Assembly: GCF_900198405.1 (NCBI RefSeq) | Contig: NZ_FZMR01000015.1 | Coordinates: forward strand, 24,724-88,723 | Reading direction: 5' to 3' | Source of the DNA: Helicobacter cetorum | Lineage (GTDB): Bacteria > Campylobacterota > Campylobacteria > Campylobacterales > Helicobacteraceae | Length of the DNA stretch: 64,000 nt | Part shown: positions 19,600 through 28,712 of the stretch, in pieces | How the letters are laid out: each line of letters starts with the position of its first letter | How positions within the stretch are numbered: position 1 is the stretch's first letter | Made by a program: the position numbers and the translations under genes | The notes under the pieces: generated by a model | Databases searched by the model: none | What the model was told of the DNA's origin: nothing | The model's input: only the letters and a program-made list of their open reading frames with translations

Positions 19600-19850
19600 T
19601 TCTAACTCCTTATGTGGTTATCTGCACTCTAAATTTTATAACTTTGTAAATAAAAAGTAAATAAAAGTTTTACTAAAAATGCGAGAAAATGAAAAAAGTT
19701 AGGCTCTTATTTTTTGAAAAAAGTTTTCTAAAAAATGAAATAGAACTAAATATTTAAGATAAATTTTAAAACGATTATTTTTAGGCTACGCTAATAGTGC
19801 TATTAGCAAAAAGAAAGAATTGTAAGCCCCCTCCTTTCAATCACTAAGAT

Positions 19851-20615
19851 TTAAAATAAGAAATACATCGCTGCATAAAACGACCAATTACGCTTTAAAT
19901 CTTCGCTATAAGAATGCGTGCCATCTTTAGTGTCAAAGCGTAGATATGGCGTAGTCATCATAGGAATTTTAAATCCTGCCTCAATACCCACATGCTTAGC
20001 GATAACACTTCTAATGCCGGTATTAAACATCCATTCAAACTCTGTTTTCTTAAGGTGTAGCTCACCCCCTACTGAGCCAGAACCATTTGCTACATTAGGT
20101 AAATTAGACTGCCTGACTTCTAAAGGCTTGTGATGATTAGCAGCATACCATGTATTACCCCCAATAGCAACCCCTCCAAATACGCCTAAGCTAAAGAATT
20201 TAAAATTCACTACATTTAACAATAAATCAATTCCTACGCCATAGCTAGAAAGATTAAAATTTGAATTTAAATCAATGGCATTATCATCATACATTCTTAC
20301 ATCTTTAAACTTCGCTACCCCCCAATCATAAAATCCATAATAGCGAAAGCCTGCCCAACCCTTTTTACCAAAAAGCTGGTTATAGCCTACATGAATACCA
20401 AAGCCCTCAATCACAGAATTATGGTCTTGAGAAAAAGTTTTGGCAATGGTTTTGGAAGTTCCAGCATATTGCGTGGTCTTGTCCTTAAGGGTTGCCATAC
20501 CCACTTCATACATGCCCCCAATGAAAAAAGCGCTTTTTTCAGCATGTAGCCCTTGAAAAGACAGAGAAATTAAAAGAATGCTTGAAAAGGTTATAAATTT
20601 TAGTTTTGTTTTCAT
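19851..20615 (-). CDS. Hor-family outer membrane protein
   Basis: The mature N-terminus AEKSAFFIGGMYEVGMA and the C-terminal barrel strands (for example GIEAGFKIPMMTTPYLRF and the last residues AAMYFLF) mark a small Hop-related protein without a long insert. The signal peptide ends LHA. From the ATG chosen here the protein has 254 residues. This ATG at 20615 has AGGAA seven bases upstream, while the longer frame needs a TTG with no site. The subfamily member is not identified, and it may act as a porin or adhesin. Confidence 0.85.
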   Translation of the reverse strand: MKTKLKFITFSSILLISLSFQGLHAEKSAFFIGGMYEVGMATLKDKTTQYAGTSKTIAKTFSQDHNSVIEGFGIHVGYNQLFGKKGWAGFRYYGFYDWGVAKFKDVRMYDDNAIDLNSNFNLSSYGVGIDLLLNVVNFKFFSLGVFGGVAIGGNTWYAANHHKPLEVRQSNLPNVANGSGSVGGELHLKKTEFEWMFNTGIRSVIAKHVGIEAGFKIPMMTTPYLRFDTKDGTHSYSEDLKRNWSFYAAMYFLF

Positions 20616-20715
20616 ATTTGTTCCTATGTTATTAAAATTATGAAAATGCAACGAAATAATAGGAAAAATAAACTTTGCTTAACCTTAAAAAATAAACAAT
20701 AAGTTAATGGAAGTT

Positions 20716-21360
20716 TTAACGCCCTTTTTTTAGGCGTTTCACCAAGTAATCCCCACCACTTTGAATGATTTGCACTAAAACAATAATAATCACTACCGCA
20801 TAAAAAAGCACATCACCCCTATAAGTTTGATAACCAATCCTAATAGCTAAATCCCCTAAGCCCCCAGCTCCTAAAGCTCCAGCCATAGCCGAATAGCCTA
20901 TTAAAGAAATTAAAGTGATAGTGATGTTATTTACTAAAGAAGGCAAGCTCTCTAAAAGCATCATTTTAATGACTTCTAAATTAGATGCTCCCAAACTTAA
21001 AGTGGTTTCAATCTTACCATGCTCTACTTCCATTAAAGAATTTTCAAAAAGTTTAGCCACAAAAGGAATGGCTGAAATAGCTAGTGGGATAATACTTGCG
21101 CTTGAGCCAATGCTTGTGCCAATAATAAAACGAGATAAAGGCAAAAGTAAAATAATCAGAATAATAAAAGGAAAAGAACGAGTCACATTAATGAGTGTGT
21201 CTAAAACTTTATGCAAAAGGGGTTTGTTTAACAAATGCCCTTTTTTACTCACTAATAATAAAACCCCCAAAGGCAAACCAAAAAAGACAGCTAAAAAACT
21301 TGCCACAAACACCATATAGAGCGTTTCTAGGGTGGCTTGAAATAACATTTGAGTTATCAT
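20716..21360 (-). CDS. metI: methionine ABC transporter permease
   Basis: A 214-residue inner membrane protein with five or six hydrophobic helices. The family loop near residues 125-155 (SLGASNLEVIKMMLLESLPSL) contacts the MetN ATPase. It corresponds to H. pylori HP1577. It begins four bases after metN ends, in the same orientation, so metN-metI form an operon. The substrate-binding protein MetQ is encoded apart, at 31068. Confidence 0.93.
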   Translation of the reverse strand: MITQMLFQATLETLYMVFVASFLAVFFGLPLGVLLLVSKKGHLLNKPLLHKVLDTLINVTRSFPFIILIILLLPLSRFIIGTSIGSSASIIPLAISAIPFVAKLFENSLMEVEHGKIETTLSLGASNLEVIKMMLLESLPSLVNNITITLISLIGYSAMAGALGAGGLGDLAIRIGYQTYRGDVLFYAVVIIIVLVQIIQSGGDYLVKRLKKGR

Positions 21361-21364
21361 TCTT

Positions 21365-22348
21365 TTAATCCTTTAATTTTTCAACTTTTAACCCTAAAGA
21401 ATTTAAATACTCTAAAGCCCCTTGTATTTCTATAGCACCACCTAAAAATCGCACCACCAAATACCCTATATCTTTGGTTGTAAGCTCTTCAATATTACCA
21501 GAAATGATACTCACATCTATTTTAAAACGTCTAATCAAATTAGAAATAATAGGCTCATCTAAATGCTCCCCTAAAAATACAATGCGATAAATGTCTTGTG
21601 ATTTTTTATCTACATGCTCATTTCTTACACCAAGCAATTCTTTAGTAACAGCATGTTTTGGGTTAGCAAAAATTTCTTCTACTAAACCTTTTTCTACAAT
21701 CTCACCACTACTTATCACACACATTTGATTGCATAACTCTTTAACCACTTCAATTTGATGCGTGATAAAAACAATGCTTAAATCAAGCTTTTTTTGAATA
21801 TCTTTTAAAAGGGTTAAAATGGAATGTGTCGTTTTAGAATCAAGGGCTGATGTGGCTTCATCACAAAGTAGCAAATTAGGACAATTCGCTAAGCTTCTAG
21901 CGATGGCTACTCGTTGCTTTTGCCCCCCACTAAGCTCTTTAGGATAAAAATGCGCTTTATCTTTTAATCCCACTAACTCTAATAGTTCATACACCCTTGG
22001 CTTAATCTCTGTTTTTTTCCATTTAGCAATCTCTAAAGCAAAAGCAACATTTTCAAACACATTTTTAGCGCTCAATAAATTGAAATGCTGAAAAATCATG
22101 CCTATCTTTTGACGAGCCATTTGCAACTCTTTAGGTTTTAGGTTCAATAAATTGACACCATTAACTAAAACTTCGCCAGAACTAGGGCGTTCTAAACAAT
22201 TGATTAAACGAATAAGCGTAGATTTCCCAGCCCCTGAATAACCTATTACACCTAAAATATCGCCTTTTTGTAACTCTAAATTCACGCCCCTTAAAGCATG
22301 AAATCCATTTTCATAAATTTTTTCAATATTTTTTAATTCTACTACCAT
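21365..22348 (-). CDS. metN: methionine ABC transporter ATP-binding protein
   Basis: Energises methionine import with MetI and MetQ. Walker A GYSGAGKST is near residue 37, the signature LSGGQKQR near 139 and Walker B LLLCDEATSALD near 159. A C-terminal NIL/ACT-like domain (about 250-327) is where methionine inhibits transport in known homologues. It corresponds to H. pylori HP1576. It lies 24 bases after the FlhB-like gene. Confidence 0.95.
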   Translation of the reverse strand: MVVELKNIEKIYENGFHALRGVNLELQKGDILGVIGYSGAGKSTLIRLINCLERPSSGEVLVNGVNLLNLKPKELQMARQKIGMIFQHFNLLSAKNVFENVAFALEIAKWKKTEIKPRVYELLELVGLKDKAHFYPKELSGGQKQRVAIARSLANCPNLLLCDEATSALDSKTTHSILTLLKDIQKKLDLSIVFITHQIEVVKELCNQMCVISSGEIVEKGLVEEIFANPKHAVTKELLGVRNEHVDKKSQDIYRIVFLGEHLDEPIISNLIRRFKIDVSIISGNIEELTTKDIGYLVVRFLGGAIEIQGALEYLNSLGLKVEKLKD

Positions 22349-22372
22349 ATCTATTTGACTTTTACATTTTAT

Positions 22373-22645
22373 TTACTTTGACATTTGTGCATCATTTTCT
22401 ACACCATTGAGCCACAAAAACACCTGCACCACGCTTTCATACAATTCTTCTGGTATCGCACTATCTAACTCCACCTTTAAAAGCGAATCCACTAGCATGG
22501 GATTAGAAAATAATGCTATATCGTATTCTTTAGCTTTTTGAATAATCCTTTTAGCCATTTCTCCCACCCCACTTGCGATAACTCTTGGGGCATAATCTTG
22601 TCCTATGTTATAGGCTAAAGCAGCGGCTTTTTGGGGTTGCTTCAT
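22373..22645 (-). CDS. flhB2: FlhB C-terminal-domain paralogue (FlhX/FlhB2)
   Basis: A 90-residue protein matching the cytoplasmic substrate-switch domain of the flagellar export protein FlhB: AAALAYNIGQDYAPRVIASG, then AKRIIQKAKEYDIALFSNPML. It has no membrane part and lacks the NPTH autocleavage site, so it resembles only the FlhB fragment after the cut. H. pylori HP1575 is the same kind of protein. A role in setting export specificity is plausible but inferred. It is packed between ribE (1-base gap) and metN. Confidence 0.88.
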   Translation of the reverse strand: MKQPQKAAALAYNIGQDYAPRVIASGVGEMAKRIIQKAKEYDIALFSNPMLVDSLLKVELDSAIPEELYESVVQVFLWLNGVENDAQMSK

Positions 22646-22646
22646 T

Positions 22647-23267
22647 TTAATATCCTAAAGTAAGAGCGTCTAATTCATTCCAAGAGACATTTTTTTTCAA
22701 ACTCTCTTGTTTTTTTAATATAGATGCCACACTTCTAACTAACAAATCGGTTTCAATATTCACACGCCTTTTAAGTTTGTAAGTCTTAAAAAGGGTGTTC
22801 TCTAAGGTATAAGAGATAATGGTTAGCCAAAACCCCCTTTCTTCAACCTTGCTTAAGGTTAAACTCACCCCATCAATAGCAATAGAGCCTTGCTCAATAC
22901 ACAATAAAAGCGTTTCTTTAGAAGTGCTGATAAAAAAATCCACTTGATTAGCGCTTTGAATGATTTTCTCAACAACCCCTATCGCATCAATATGCCCTTG
23001 CACAAAATGCCCATCTAGTCGTGCGTTAGCTTTTAGGGCTGGCTCAATATGGACTAAATCCTTGTAGTTTTCTAATGCCACGCTGTTTTGAGTTTTTTGA
23101 CTTAGCTCCACGCTAAAATGCGTCTTTGAACTTTTTATAGCCGTTAAACACGCTCCATTAATGGCAATACTATCGCCAAGTTTTGGATACAAATTACTTT
23201 CAATCGTTAAAACGCTATTTTGAAAACTCTTCACTTTAGCTATTTGAGTGATTAATCCACTAAACAT
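22647..23267 (-). CDS. ribE: riboflavin synthase, alpha subunit
   Basis: Converts two molecules of 6,7-dimethyl-8-ribityllumazine to riboflavin. The N-terminus MFSGLITQIAKV and the internal GDSIAINGACLT are family hallmarks, and the second lumazine-binding domain starts near residue 95 (GHFVQGHIDAIGVV, GSIAIDGVSLTL). The 206-residue length is normal. The first of four tightly packed minus-strand genes (ribE-flhB2-metN-metI), divergent from tatD across 88 bases. Confidence 0.95.
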   Translation of the reverse strand: MFSGLITQIAKVKSFQNSVLTIESNLYPKLGDSIAINGACLTAIKSSKTHFSVELSQKTQNSVALENYKDLVHIEPALKANARLDGHFVQGHIDAIGVVEKIIQSANQVDFFISTSKETLLLCIEQGSIAIDGVSLTLSKVEERGFWLTIISYTLENTLFKTYKLKRRVNIETDLLVRSVASILKKQESLKKNVSWNELDALTLGY

Positions 23268-23355
23268 AATTGATTATTGTTTTCCTTATGTTAAAATGCC
23301 CCCTTATTGTAACATATTAAAACAACAGAATAAAAGCTCATAAAATAGGATAGGA

Positions 23356-24120
23356 ATGTTTATAGATACGCATTGTCATTTAGACCATAAAGATTATGAA
23401 AACGATTTAGAAGAAGTGCTAAAAGAGAGCTTAAAAAAAGGTGTTTTTAAGTGTGTTATCCCCGGTGCGGATATGAAAGATTTAAAAAGGGCGATAGAAA
23501 TTAGCGAAAAATATGAAAGCGTGTTTTTTGCAATCGGCGTTCATCCTTATGATGTAGATAGTTTTGATTTATCATTATTTCAAAAATTTGTTACACACAA
23601 AAAATGTGTTGCAATAGGCGAGTGCGGGCTAGATTACTACCGCTTGCCTGAGTTAAATGAAAGAGAGAGCTACAAAAATAAGCAACAAGAAATCTTTAGT
23701 AAGCAAATTGAATTTTCTATTAAACATAATAAACCTTTGATTATTCATATTAGAGAAGCAAGTTTTGATAGTTTAAATATTTTAAAAAGTTATCCTAAGG
23801 CTTTTGGGGTGTTGCATTGCTTTAATACTGATGATATGCTCTTAGAATTAAGCGAGCGTTTTTATTATGGAATAGGTGGGGTTAGCACTTTTAAAAATGC
23901 TAAAAAACTTGTAGAAATCTTGCCTAAAATCCCTAAAAATAGGCTTGTTTTAGAGACTGATTCACCTTATTTAACCCCCCACCCTTTTAGAGGCACAAGA
24001 AATAGTCCTACCTATATTCCTTTAATCGCTCAAAAAATTGCCGAAATATTAGATGTTAGCTTAGATGAGCTTGCTAAATTGACAACAACTAACGCTCAAA
24101 GGCTCTTTAATTTCTCTTAA
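23356..24120 (+). CDS. tatD: TatD family metal-dependent hydrolase / DNase
   Basis: A 254-residue TIM-barrel amidohydrolase-type protein. Metal-binding motifs are visible: DTHCHLD at residues 4-10, GECGLDYYR near 91, HIREA near 136 and LETDSPYLTP near 200. Family members have 3'-exonuclease or DNase activity. It corresponds to H. pylori HP1573, stands alone before the envelope operon, and has AGGA upstream of its ATG. Confidence 0.94.
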   Translation: MFIDTHCHLDHKDYENDLEEVLKESLKKGVFKCVIPGADMKDLKRAIEISEKYESVFFAIGVHPYDVDSFDLSLFQKFVTHKKCVAIGECGLDYYRLPELNERESYKNKQQEIFSKQIEFSIKHNKPLIIHIREASFDSLNILKSYPKAFGVLHCFNTDDMLLELSERFYYGIGGVSTFKNAKKLVEILPKIPKNRLVLETDSPYLTPHPFRGTRNSPTYIPLIAQKIAEILDVSLDELAKLTTTNAQRLFNFS

Positions 24121-24157
24121 AAGCCTAGTCATTTATTAAAGCTTGTCAAAGTTTAGA

Positions 24158-24163
24158 TATAAT
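24158..24163 (+). promoter_or_regulatory. -10 box for the mltD-mrdA envelope operon
   Basis: A perfect TATAAT in the context AGATATAAT about 92 bases upstream of mltD. No well-spaced -35 box. It would serve the long run of tightly overlapping envelope genes. Confidence 0.55.
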
Positions 24164-24255
24164 GCACGCTATTAAAAAGCCCTTGCACTAAGCACTTGGC
24201 AATAAAAGCTCATTAGCGTTTTTGGATTTATGTAGGATTTTAAATAATAGACACA

Positions 24256-25404
24256 ATGAAGTATTTTAGTAAAAAATGGTTTTTTTCCCTTGTTGTTAGT
24301 TCGCTTGCTCTTATGCCTATAGCCCATGCTAAACTAGCGTTTGAATCTCCCATAGACACGAAAGTTCTAGAGGCTTTTGGCGTGAATGCAAGCTTTTTAG
24401 CTCAAATGCCGACCGCTCTAAAAAATGTGAATGAAGAAGAAGAGTGGCAAAAGTTAGTCAAAAGATTTGATTCTAACTATCAGTTTATTCCTATCATTAA
24501 AAGCATGCTAAGAGAAGCTAATGTGCCGCAAGAATTTTTATTTCTAGCTATGGCAGAGTCTAGGTTTTCAACAAGGGCTTATAGCAAAAAAAAGGCGGTA
24601 GGAATTTGGCAGTTTATGCCAGAAACTGCTAGGGAGTTACATCTTAAAGTTAACCACTACATTGATGAAAGAAGAGACCCTATTAAAAGCACTCAAGCTG
24701 CTATTATCTATCTGAAAAAACTCTATAAACAAACCAATCAGTGGTATTTAGTCGCTATGGCGTATAACTATGGCCTACGCAATGTGCAAAATGCTATTAG
24801 AAAGTCCGGAAGTTCAGACATCAAGGTTTTGCTAGATGAAGACAAAAAATATCTTCCTAAAGAGACACGAGACTATATCCGCTCCATTCTAAGCCTAGCC
24901 TTAAAATTCAACAGCTTAGACAATCTCAAAAATAAAGAATATTTGCTTAATCGTGGGGCAAGAGTGAGTTTAGTGAGAGTGCAACTCAAAAGACGCACCC
25001 CATTAGCACAAGTTGCAAAAAACTTAAGCTTAAGTCTAAACACTCTCAAATCCTATAACCACCAATTCCGCTATAATATTCTCCCTTCAAAAGCCCCTAC
25101 TTACACGGTCTATATTCCTTATGAAAAACTCGCGCTTTTTAAGCAACGCCAACTACGCCAAAACCCTACTAAAACCCCTATCATTCAAAAACATGTTAAT
25201 AAGGGGTTTGGACATTCTAAGAATCTCTTTCTCACTCATGTGGTGTTGCCTAAAGAGACCTTATTTTCCATCGCAAAACGCTATAAAGTTAGTATCTCAA
25301 GCATTCTGTTAGCAAACAATCTCAAAAACTCTCGCATCACTATCCACCAACACCTTTTAATCCCTATTGATAAAAAATTCGCTAGTAATGAGGCTACTCC
25401 ATGA
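24256..25404 (+). CDS. mltD: membrane-bound lytic murein transglycosylase D-like, with LysM
   Basis: Cuts peptidoglycan glycan strands. The signal peptide ends PIAHA at about residue 25. The SLT domain covers about 75-215, with the catalytic Glu in AMAESRF near 100 and the motif AVGIWQFMPETA just after it. LysM-like segments bind peptidoglycan near 255-290 and 333-375. It corresponds to HP1572 (older name dniR). Its stop overlaps the rlpA start by four bases (ATGA). Confidence 0.93.
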   Translation: MKYFSKKWFFSLVVSSLALMPIAHAKLAFESPIDTKVLEAFGVNASFLAQMPTALKNVNEEEEWQKLVKRFDSNYQFIPIIKSMLREANVPQEFLFLAMAESRFSTRAYSKKKAVGIWQFMPETARELHLKVNHYIDERRDPIKSTQAAIIYLKKLYKQTNQWYLVAMAYNYGLRNVQNAIRKSGSSDIKVLLDEDKKYLPKETRDYIRSILSLALKFNSLDNLKNKEYLLNRGARVSLVRVQLKRRTPLAQVAKNLSLSLNTLKSYNHQFRYNILPSKAPTYTVYIPYEKLALFKQRQLRQNPTKTPIIQKHVNKGFGHSKNLFLTHVVLPKETLFSIAKRYKVSISSILLANNLKNSRITIHQHLLIPIDKKFASNEATP

Positions 25405-26357
25405 TTAGATTGCATAAATTCTACTTCATAGGTTTAGCATTTCTCATTGGTGCTTGTGCCACTAAAAAAGAAGATGTGATTAAAAAAAACTTGTTCTACA
25501 AACATGAAAGCTTGCGTGCTTATGAAAATGCTAGAGATTATGACCCTACCACTAAAACAGCAACCTATAAGCGTAATTTTTTTGAGCGTCATTTCAAACA
25601 CCAAGAAACTCCTAAGCAAACTCACACTGCTAGTAATGAAAATAATATCAATAGTGGCATGCGTGATTCTAACGCTATTCAAAGAGCCACCATGCGTCCT
25701 TATCAAGTGGGGGGTAAGTGGTATTATCCTACTAAAGTGGATTTGGGCGAAAGCTTTGATGGTATAGCAAGCTGGTATGGTCCAAACTTCCATGCCAAAA
25801 AAACGAGCAATGGCGAAATTTATAACATGTATGCCCACACTGCAGCGCATAAAACCTTGCCTATGAATACCATTGTAAAAGTAATTAATAAAGAAAATAA
25901 TCTCAGCACTATAGTGCGCATTAATGATAGAGGGCCTTTTGTGAATAACCGCATTATTGATTTGTCTAATGCGGCTGCTAGAGATATTGATATGGTTAAA
26001 AAAGGCACAGCAAATGTGCGCTTAATCATTTTAGGTTTTGGAGGCGTGATTTCTAAACAATATGAACAGAGCTTTAATACTAACCCTTCAAAAACTCTCA
26101 AAAAAGAGTTTAAAGTAGGCGAAAGTCAAAAGAGTGTGAGCGGTGGAAAATTTTCTTTACAAATGGGGGCTTTCAAGCGTAAAGAGGGGGCTTTAGAATT
26201 AGCAGAAAAATTGCAAGCTAAACACAAAGCTTATTCTACTAAAATCACTCATATCAATGACTTTTATAAAGTGCTAATACAAGGCTTTCAGAGTGAAGAA
26301 GAGGCAAGAGACTTTGCCTCTTCTCATAACAAAAATGCGATTTTAATTAGAGAATGA
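25401..26357 (+). CDS. rlpA: RlpA-like septal ring lytic transglycosylase lipoprotein
   Basis: The signal sequence ends in LIGAC, a lipobox with Cys19, so it is probably anchored in the outer membrane. The double-psi beta-barrel domain runs from about residue 120 (GIASWYGPNFHAKKTSNGE, later VRINDRGPFV and IDLSNAAA), as in RlpA enzymes that cleave denuded glycan strands at the septum. A SPOR domain (about 245-318) binds such strands. It corresponds to HP1571. It overlaps kdsC by four bases. Confidence 0.94.
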   Translation: MIRLHKFYFIGLAFLIGACATKKEDVIKKNLFYKHESLRAYENARDYDPTTKTATYKRNFFERHFKHQETPKQTHTASNENNINSGMRDSNAIQRATMRPYQVGGKWYYPTKVDLGESFDGIASWYGPNFHAKKTSNGEIYNMYAHTAAHKTLPMNTIVKVINKENNLSTIVRINDRGPFVNNRIIDLSNAAARDIDMVKKGTANVRLIILGFGGVISKQYEQSFNTNPSKTLKKEFKVGESQKSVSGGKFSLQMGAFKRKEGALELAEKLQAKHKAYSTKITHINDFYKVLIQGFQSEEEARDFASSHNKNAILIRE

Positions 26358-26848
26358 TTAAGTTATTGCTTTTAGATGTAGATGGCACACTCACTGATGG
26401 CACATTGTATTTTAATGAAGAAATGCAAGAAATTAAAACCTTTAATGTTAAAGATGGGCTTGGCATGGTGCTGTGGCAAAAATTAGGTAAAGAAATCGCT
26501 ATTATCACCGGAAGAACTTCAGTTATTGTAAAAAAACGCGCAGAGAGTTTAGGCATTCAGCATGTTTTTATGGGGGTCAAAGACAAAAACATTGTTGTAG
26601 AACAACTTAAAAAAGACTTAAAATTAAGCGCAAAAGAAATCGCATGTGTAGGCGATGACTATAATGATTTAGGCATGTTTAAAGCATGCACTTTAAATTT
26701 TGCTCCTTTTGATGCGCATCCTATCATTAAAAGCAAGGCTCATAAAGTGTTGCAAAACTTAGGGGGTAAAGGGGCAGTTAGAGAGGCGATTGATTATCTT
26801 TTAAAACTAGAGGGCTTAGAAGATGAGGCGCTTAAGCTTTACCTCTAA
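26354..26848 (+). CDS. kdsC: 3-deoxy-D-manno-octulosonate 8-phosphate phosphatase
   Basis: Removes the phosphate from KDO-8-P in the pathway to the LPS core sugar KDO. The HAD nucleophile motif LLLDVDGTLTDG is at residues 4-15, the Thr motif in IITGRTS near 52, and the metal-binding GDDYNDLGM near 103. The 164-residue C0-type HAD length is normal. It lies next to lptC and lptA, so LPS precursor synthesis and transport are co-expressed. It overlaps lptC by 26 bases. Confidence 0.95.
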   Translation: MIKLLLLDVDGTLTDGTLYFNEEMQEIKTFNVKDGLGMVLWQKLGKEIAIITGRTSVIVKKRAESLGIQHVFMGVKDKNIVVEQLKKDLKLSAKEIACVGDDYNDLGMFKACTLNFAPFDAHPIIKSKAHKVLQNLGGKGAVREAIDYLLKLEGLEDEALKLYL

Positions 26849-27476
26849 TAGCGTTTTGAATTTCTTCATTGTTTTATCTGTGATTACTATAGGTTTAATT
26901 TTTTTCTTTTTGCGCTCCCAACCCACTAGCATTGTTTCTAAAGAAAATGTTCCTAAAATTGAACTAGAGGGTTTTAAAGCGTTTCAAATGAGTGAAGAAG
27001 TCATTGATTTATCTATCCAAGGTAAAAAAGCTTTGCAATATGATGATTATGAAATTTTTTTTGATTCTAAAATCAGTCGCTATGAACTAGATGAAACCCA
27101 AAAACTACCAACCAAAACCTCTAAAAATCACGCTAAGCAGAATCTTCTAGCGAGCATAGAAAGCGTGCAATCTCCTAAGGCTAAACGCCAGCAAGATTTG
27201 TATTTTTTTCCTCAAGGGGTAACTTACACCAGAAATGATAATTCTAGCTTTTGGAGTGAAACGGGCGTGTATGACCATAAAGAACAAAGCTTTAAAGGTA
27301 AAGGCAAATTTAAACTCATCTCAAATGAGGGCGAAATTAATGGACTTGACATTTATTATTCACATGTTTTACAACGCATTCAAGCCCAAAGCGTGCAAGC
27401 TGATTTGCTTTTAGATGAGATTAAAAAAAGTCAAAATGAAAATAAAAAATTTCCTACCATTCAAGGAAAGTTTTAA
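26823..27476 (+). CDS. lptC: LptC-like LPS export protein
   Basis: A 217-residue protein with a single N-terminal membrane anchor (about residues 12-32) and a periplasmic beta-rich domain, in the bitopic layout of LptC, which passes LPS from LptBFG to LptA. The position between kdsC and lptA supports this. It corresponds to HP1569. Sequence similarity of LptC is low across phyla, so the call leans on topology and context. Confidence 0.82.
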   Translation: MRRLSFTSNSVLNFFIVLSVITIGLIFFFLRSQPTSIVSKENVPKIELEGFKAFQMSEEVIDLSIQGKKALQYDDYEIFFDSKISRYELDETQKLPTKTSKNHAKQNLLASIESVQSPKAKRQQDLYFFPQGVTYTRNDNSSFWSETGVYDHKEQSFKGKGKFKLISNEGEINGLDIYYSHVLQRIQAQSVQADLLLDEIKKSQNENKKFPTIQGKF

Positions 27477-27477
27477 C

Positions 27478-28080
27478 ATGCGTTTTGCCCTCTTTTTTTG
27501 TGTCTTATTGATTTTTTTAGATATTGCCCTTTCATTAGAGACACAAAAAAAGGGGCTTGTAGCAACCAAAGAGCGTTTAGAAATTACCGGAAATAAATTT
27601 GTCGCTGAAGATAAGACTAAGATGGCTATCATTCAAGGCAATGTGCAAATCAAAAAAGGAAAAGATAGGCTATTTGCTGATAAAGTCAGCGTTTTTTTGA
27701 ATGAAAAACGCCGTCCTAAGCGTTATGAGGCTGTTGGAGATGTGCGTTTCACTATTTTTACTGAGGACAATCGTGAGATTCAAGGCAGTGCTGATAAACT
27801 TATCTATAACGCTTTGAATGGAGAATACAGACTGATAAAAAATGCTGTTGTTAAAGAAATAGGCAAGGCAAACACCATAATAGGCGATGAAATTATTCTA
27901 AATAAAACCAAAGGCTATGCTGATGTAGTAGGTAGTGAAAACCACCCCGCTAAATTTATCTTTGACATTGAAGATATTAATGAAGAAAATCGCAAAGCTA
28001 AATTAAAGCAAAACGCTAAAAAATCTAAACAAGCCCAAACACCTACTAATCAAAAACCTGCCAATAAGGAAAACCTATGA
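27478..28080 (+). CDS. lptA: LptA, periplasmic LPS transport protein
   Basis: The ATG at 27478 begins a good signal peptide (MRFALFFCVLLIFLDIALS) and follows AAGGAAAG at the right distance. A longer in-frame start at 27415 would overlap lptC and put 21 residues before the signal. The mature part has the OstA/LptA repeats (TGNKFVAEDKTKMAIIQGNV, then the AVGDVRF and AIGKANT-like strands) that form the beta-jellyroll bridge for LPS. A Lys/Asn-rich tail follows. It corresponds to HP1568. It overlaps engB by ATGA. Confidence 0.9.
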   Translation: MRFALFFCVLLIFLDIALSLETQKKGLVATKERLEITGNKFVAEDKTKMAIIQGNVQIKKGKDRLFADKVSVFLNEKRRPKRYEAVGDVRFTIFTEDNREIQGSADKLIYNALNGEYRLIKNAVVKEIGKANTIIGDEIILNKTKGYADVVGSENHPAKFIFDIEDINEENRKAKLKQNAKKSKQAQTPTNQKPANKENL

Positions 28081-28709
28081 TACTTATTAAGGACGCTCAT
28101 TTTATAACCTCTGCAGCAAAACTCTCTCAATGCCCTGCAAGTGCGGTGTCTGAAATGGTTTTTCTAGGGCGTAGCAATGTAGGAAAAAGCACTTTTATCA
28201 ACACTCTATTAGGAAAAAATCTCGCTAAAAGTTCAGCCACACCGGGCAAAACCCGTTTAGCAAATTTTTTCTCCACTACTTGGGAAGATAAAGAAAATGC
28301 TTTAATAACAACTTTTAATATCCTTGATTTACCCGGCTTTGGCTATGCAAAAGTCTCTAAGAGCTTGAAAAAAGAATGGGAGGGGTTCTTATGGGAGCTA
28401 TTAAGCGCAAGAGTTTCTATCAAACTTTTTGTGCATTTAATTGATGCACGCCATTTAAACTTAGAAATTGACAATAGCGCTAAAGAAAATCTTCAAGCAA
28501 TTTTGAGAGCTGACCAAGTTTATCTGCCCCTTTTTACTAAATTTGATAAGCTTAATAAAAACGAGCAACACCGCCTTTTTACTAATTCTTCTAAACCCTT
28601 TTTAATCAATACAAGCGATTTTAACACCCTTTCGCACAAATTCCCTAGCCTTCACATCGTACGCCAAACCCTTTTAAAATATTTACTCAATCCCATTCAA
28701 GCGGTTTAG
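28077..28709 (+). CDS. engB: ribosome biogenesis GTPase EngB/YsxC
   Basis: A small essential GTPase for large-subunit assembly. G1 GRSNVGKST is near residue 31, the G2 Thr is in TPGKTR near 58, G3 DLPGFG near 83 and G4 TKFDK near 160. The 210-residue length is normal. It corresponds to HP1567. It shares an ATGA overlap with lptA and is followed after three bases by a small membrane protein gene. Confidence 0.96.
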   Translation: MILIKDAHFITSAAKLSQCPASAVSEMVFLGRSNVGKSTFINTLLGKNLAKSSATPGKTRLANFFSTTWEDKENALITTFNILDLPGFGYAKVSKSLKKEWEGFLWELLSARVSIKLFVHLIDARHLNLEIDNSAKENLQAILRADQVYLPLFTKFDKLNKNEQHRLFTNSSKPFLINTSDFNTLSHKFPSLHIVRQTLLKYLLNPIQAV

Positions 28710-28712
28710 ATT

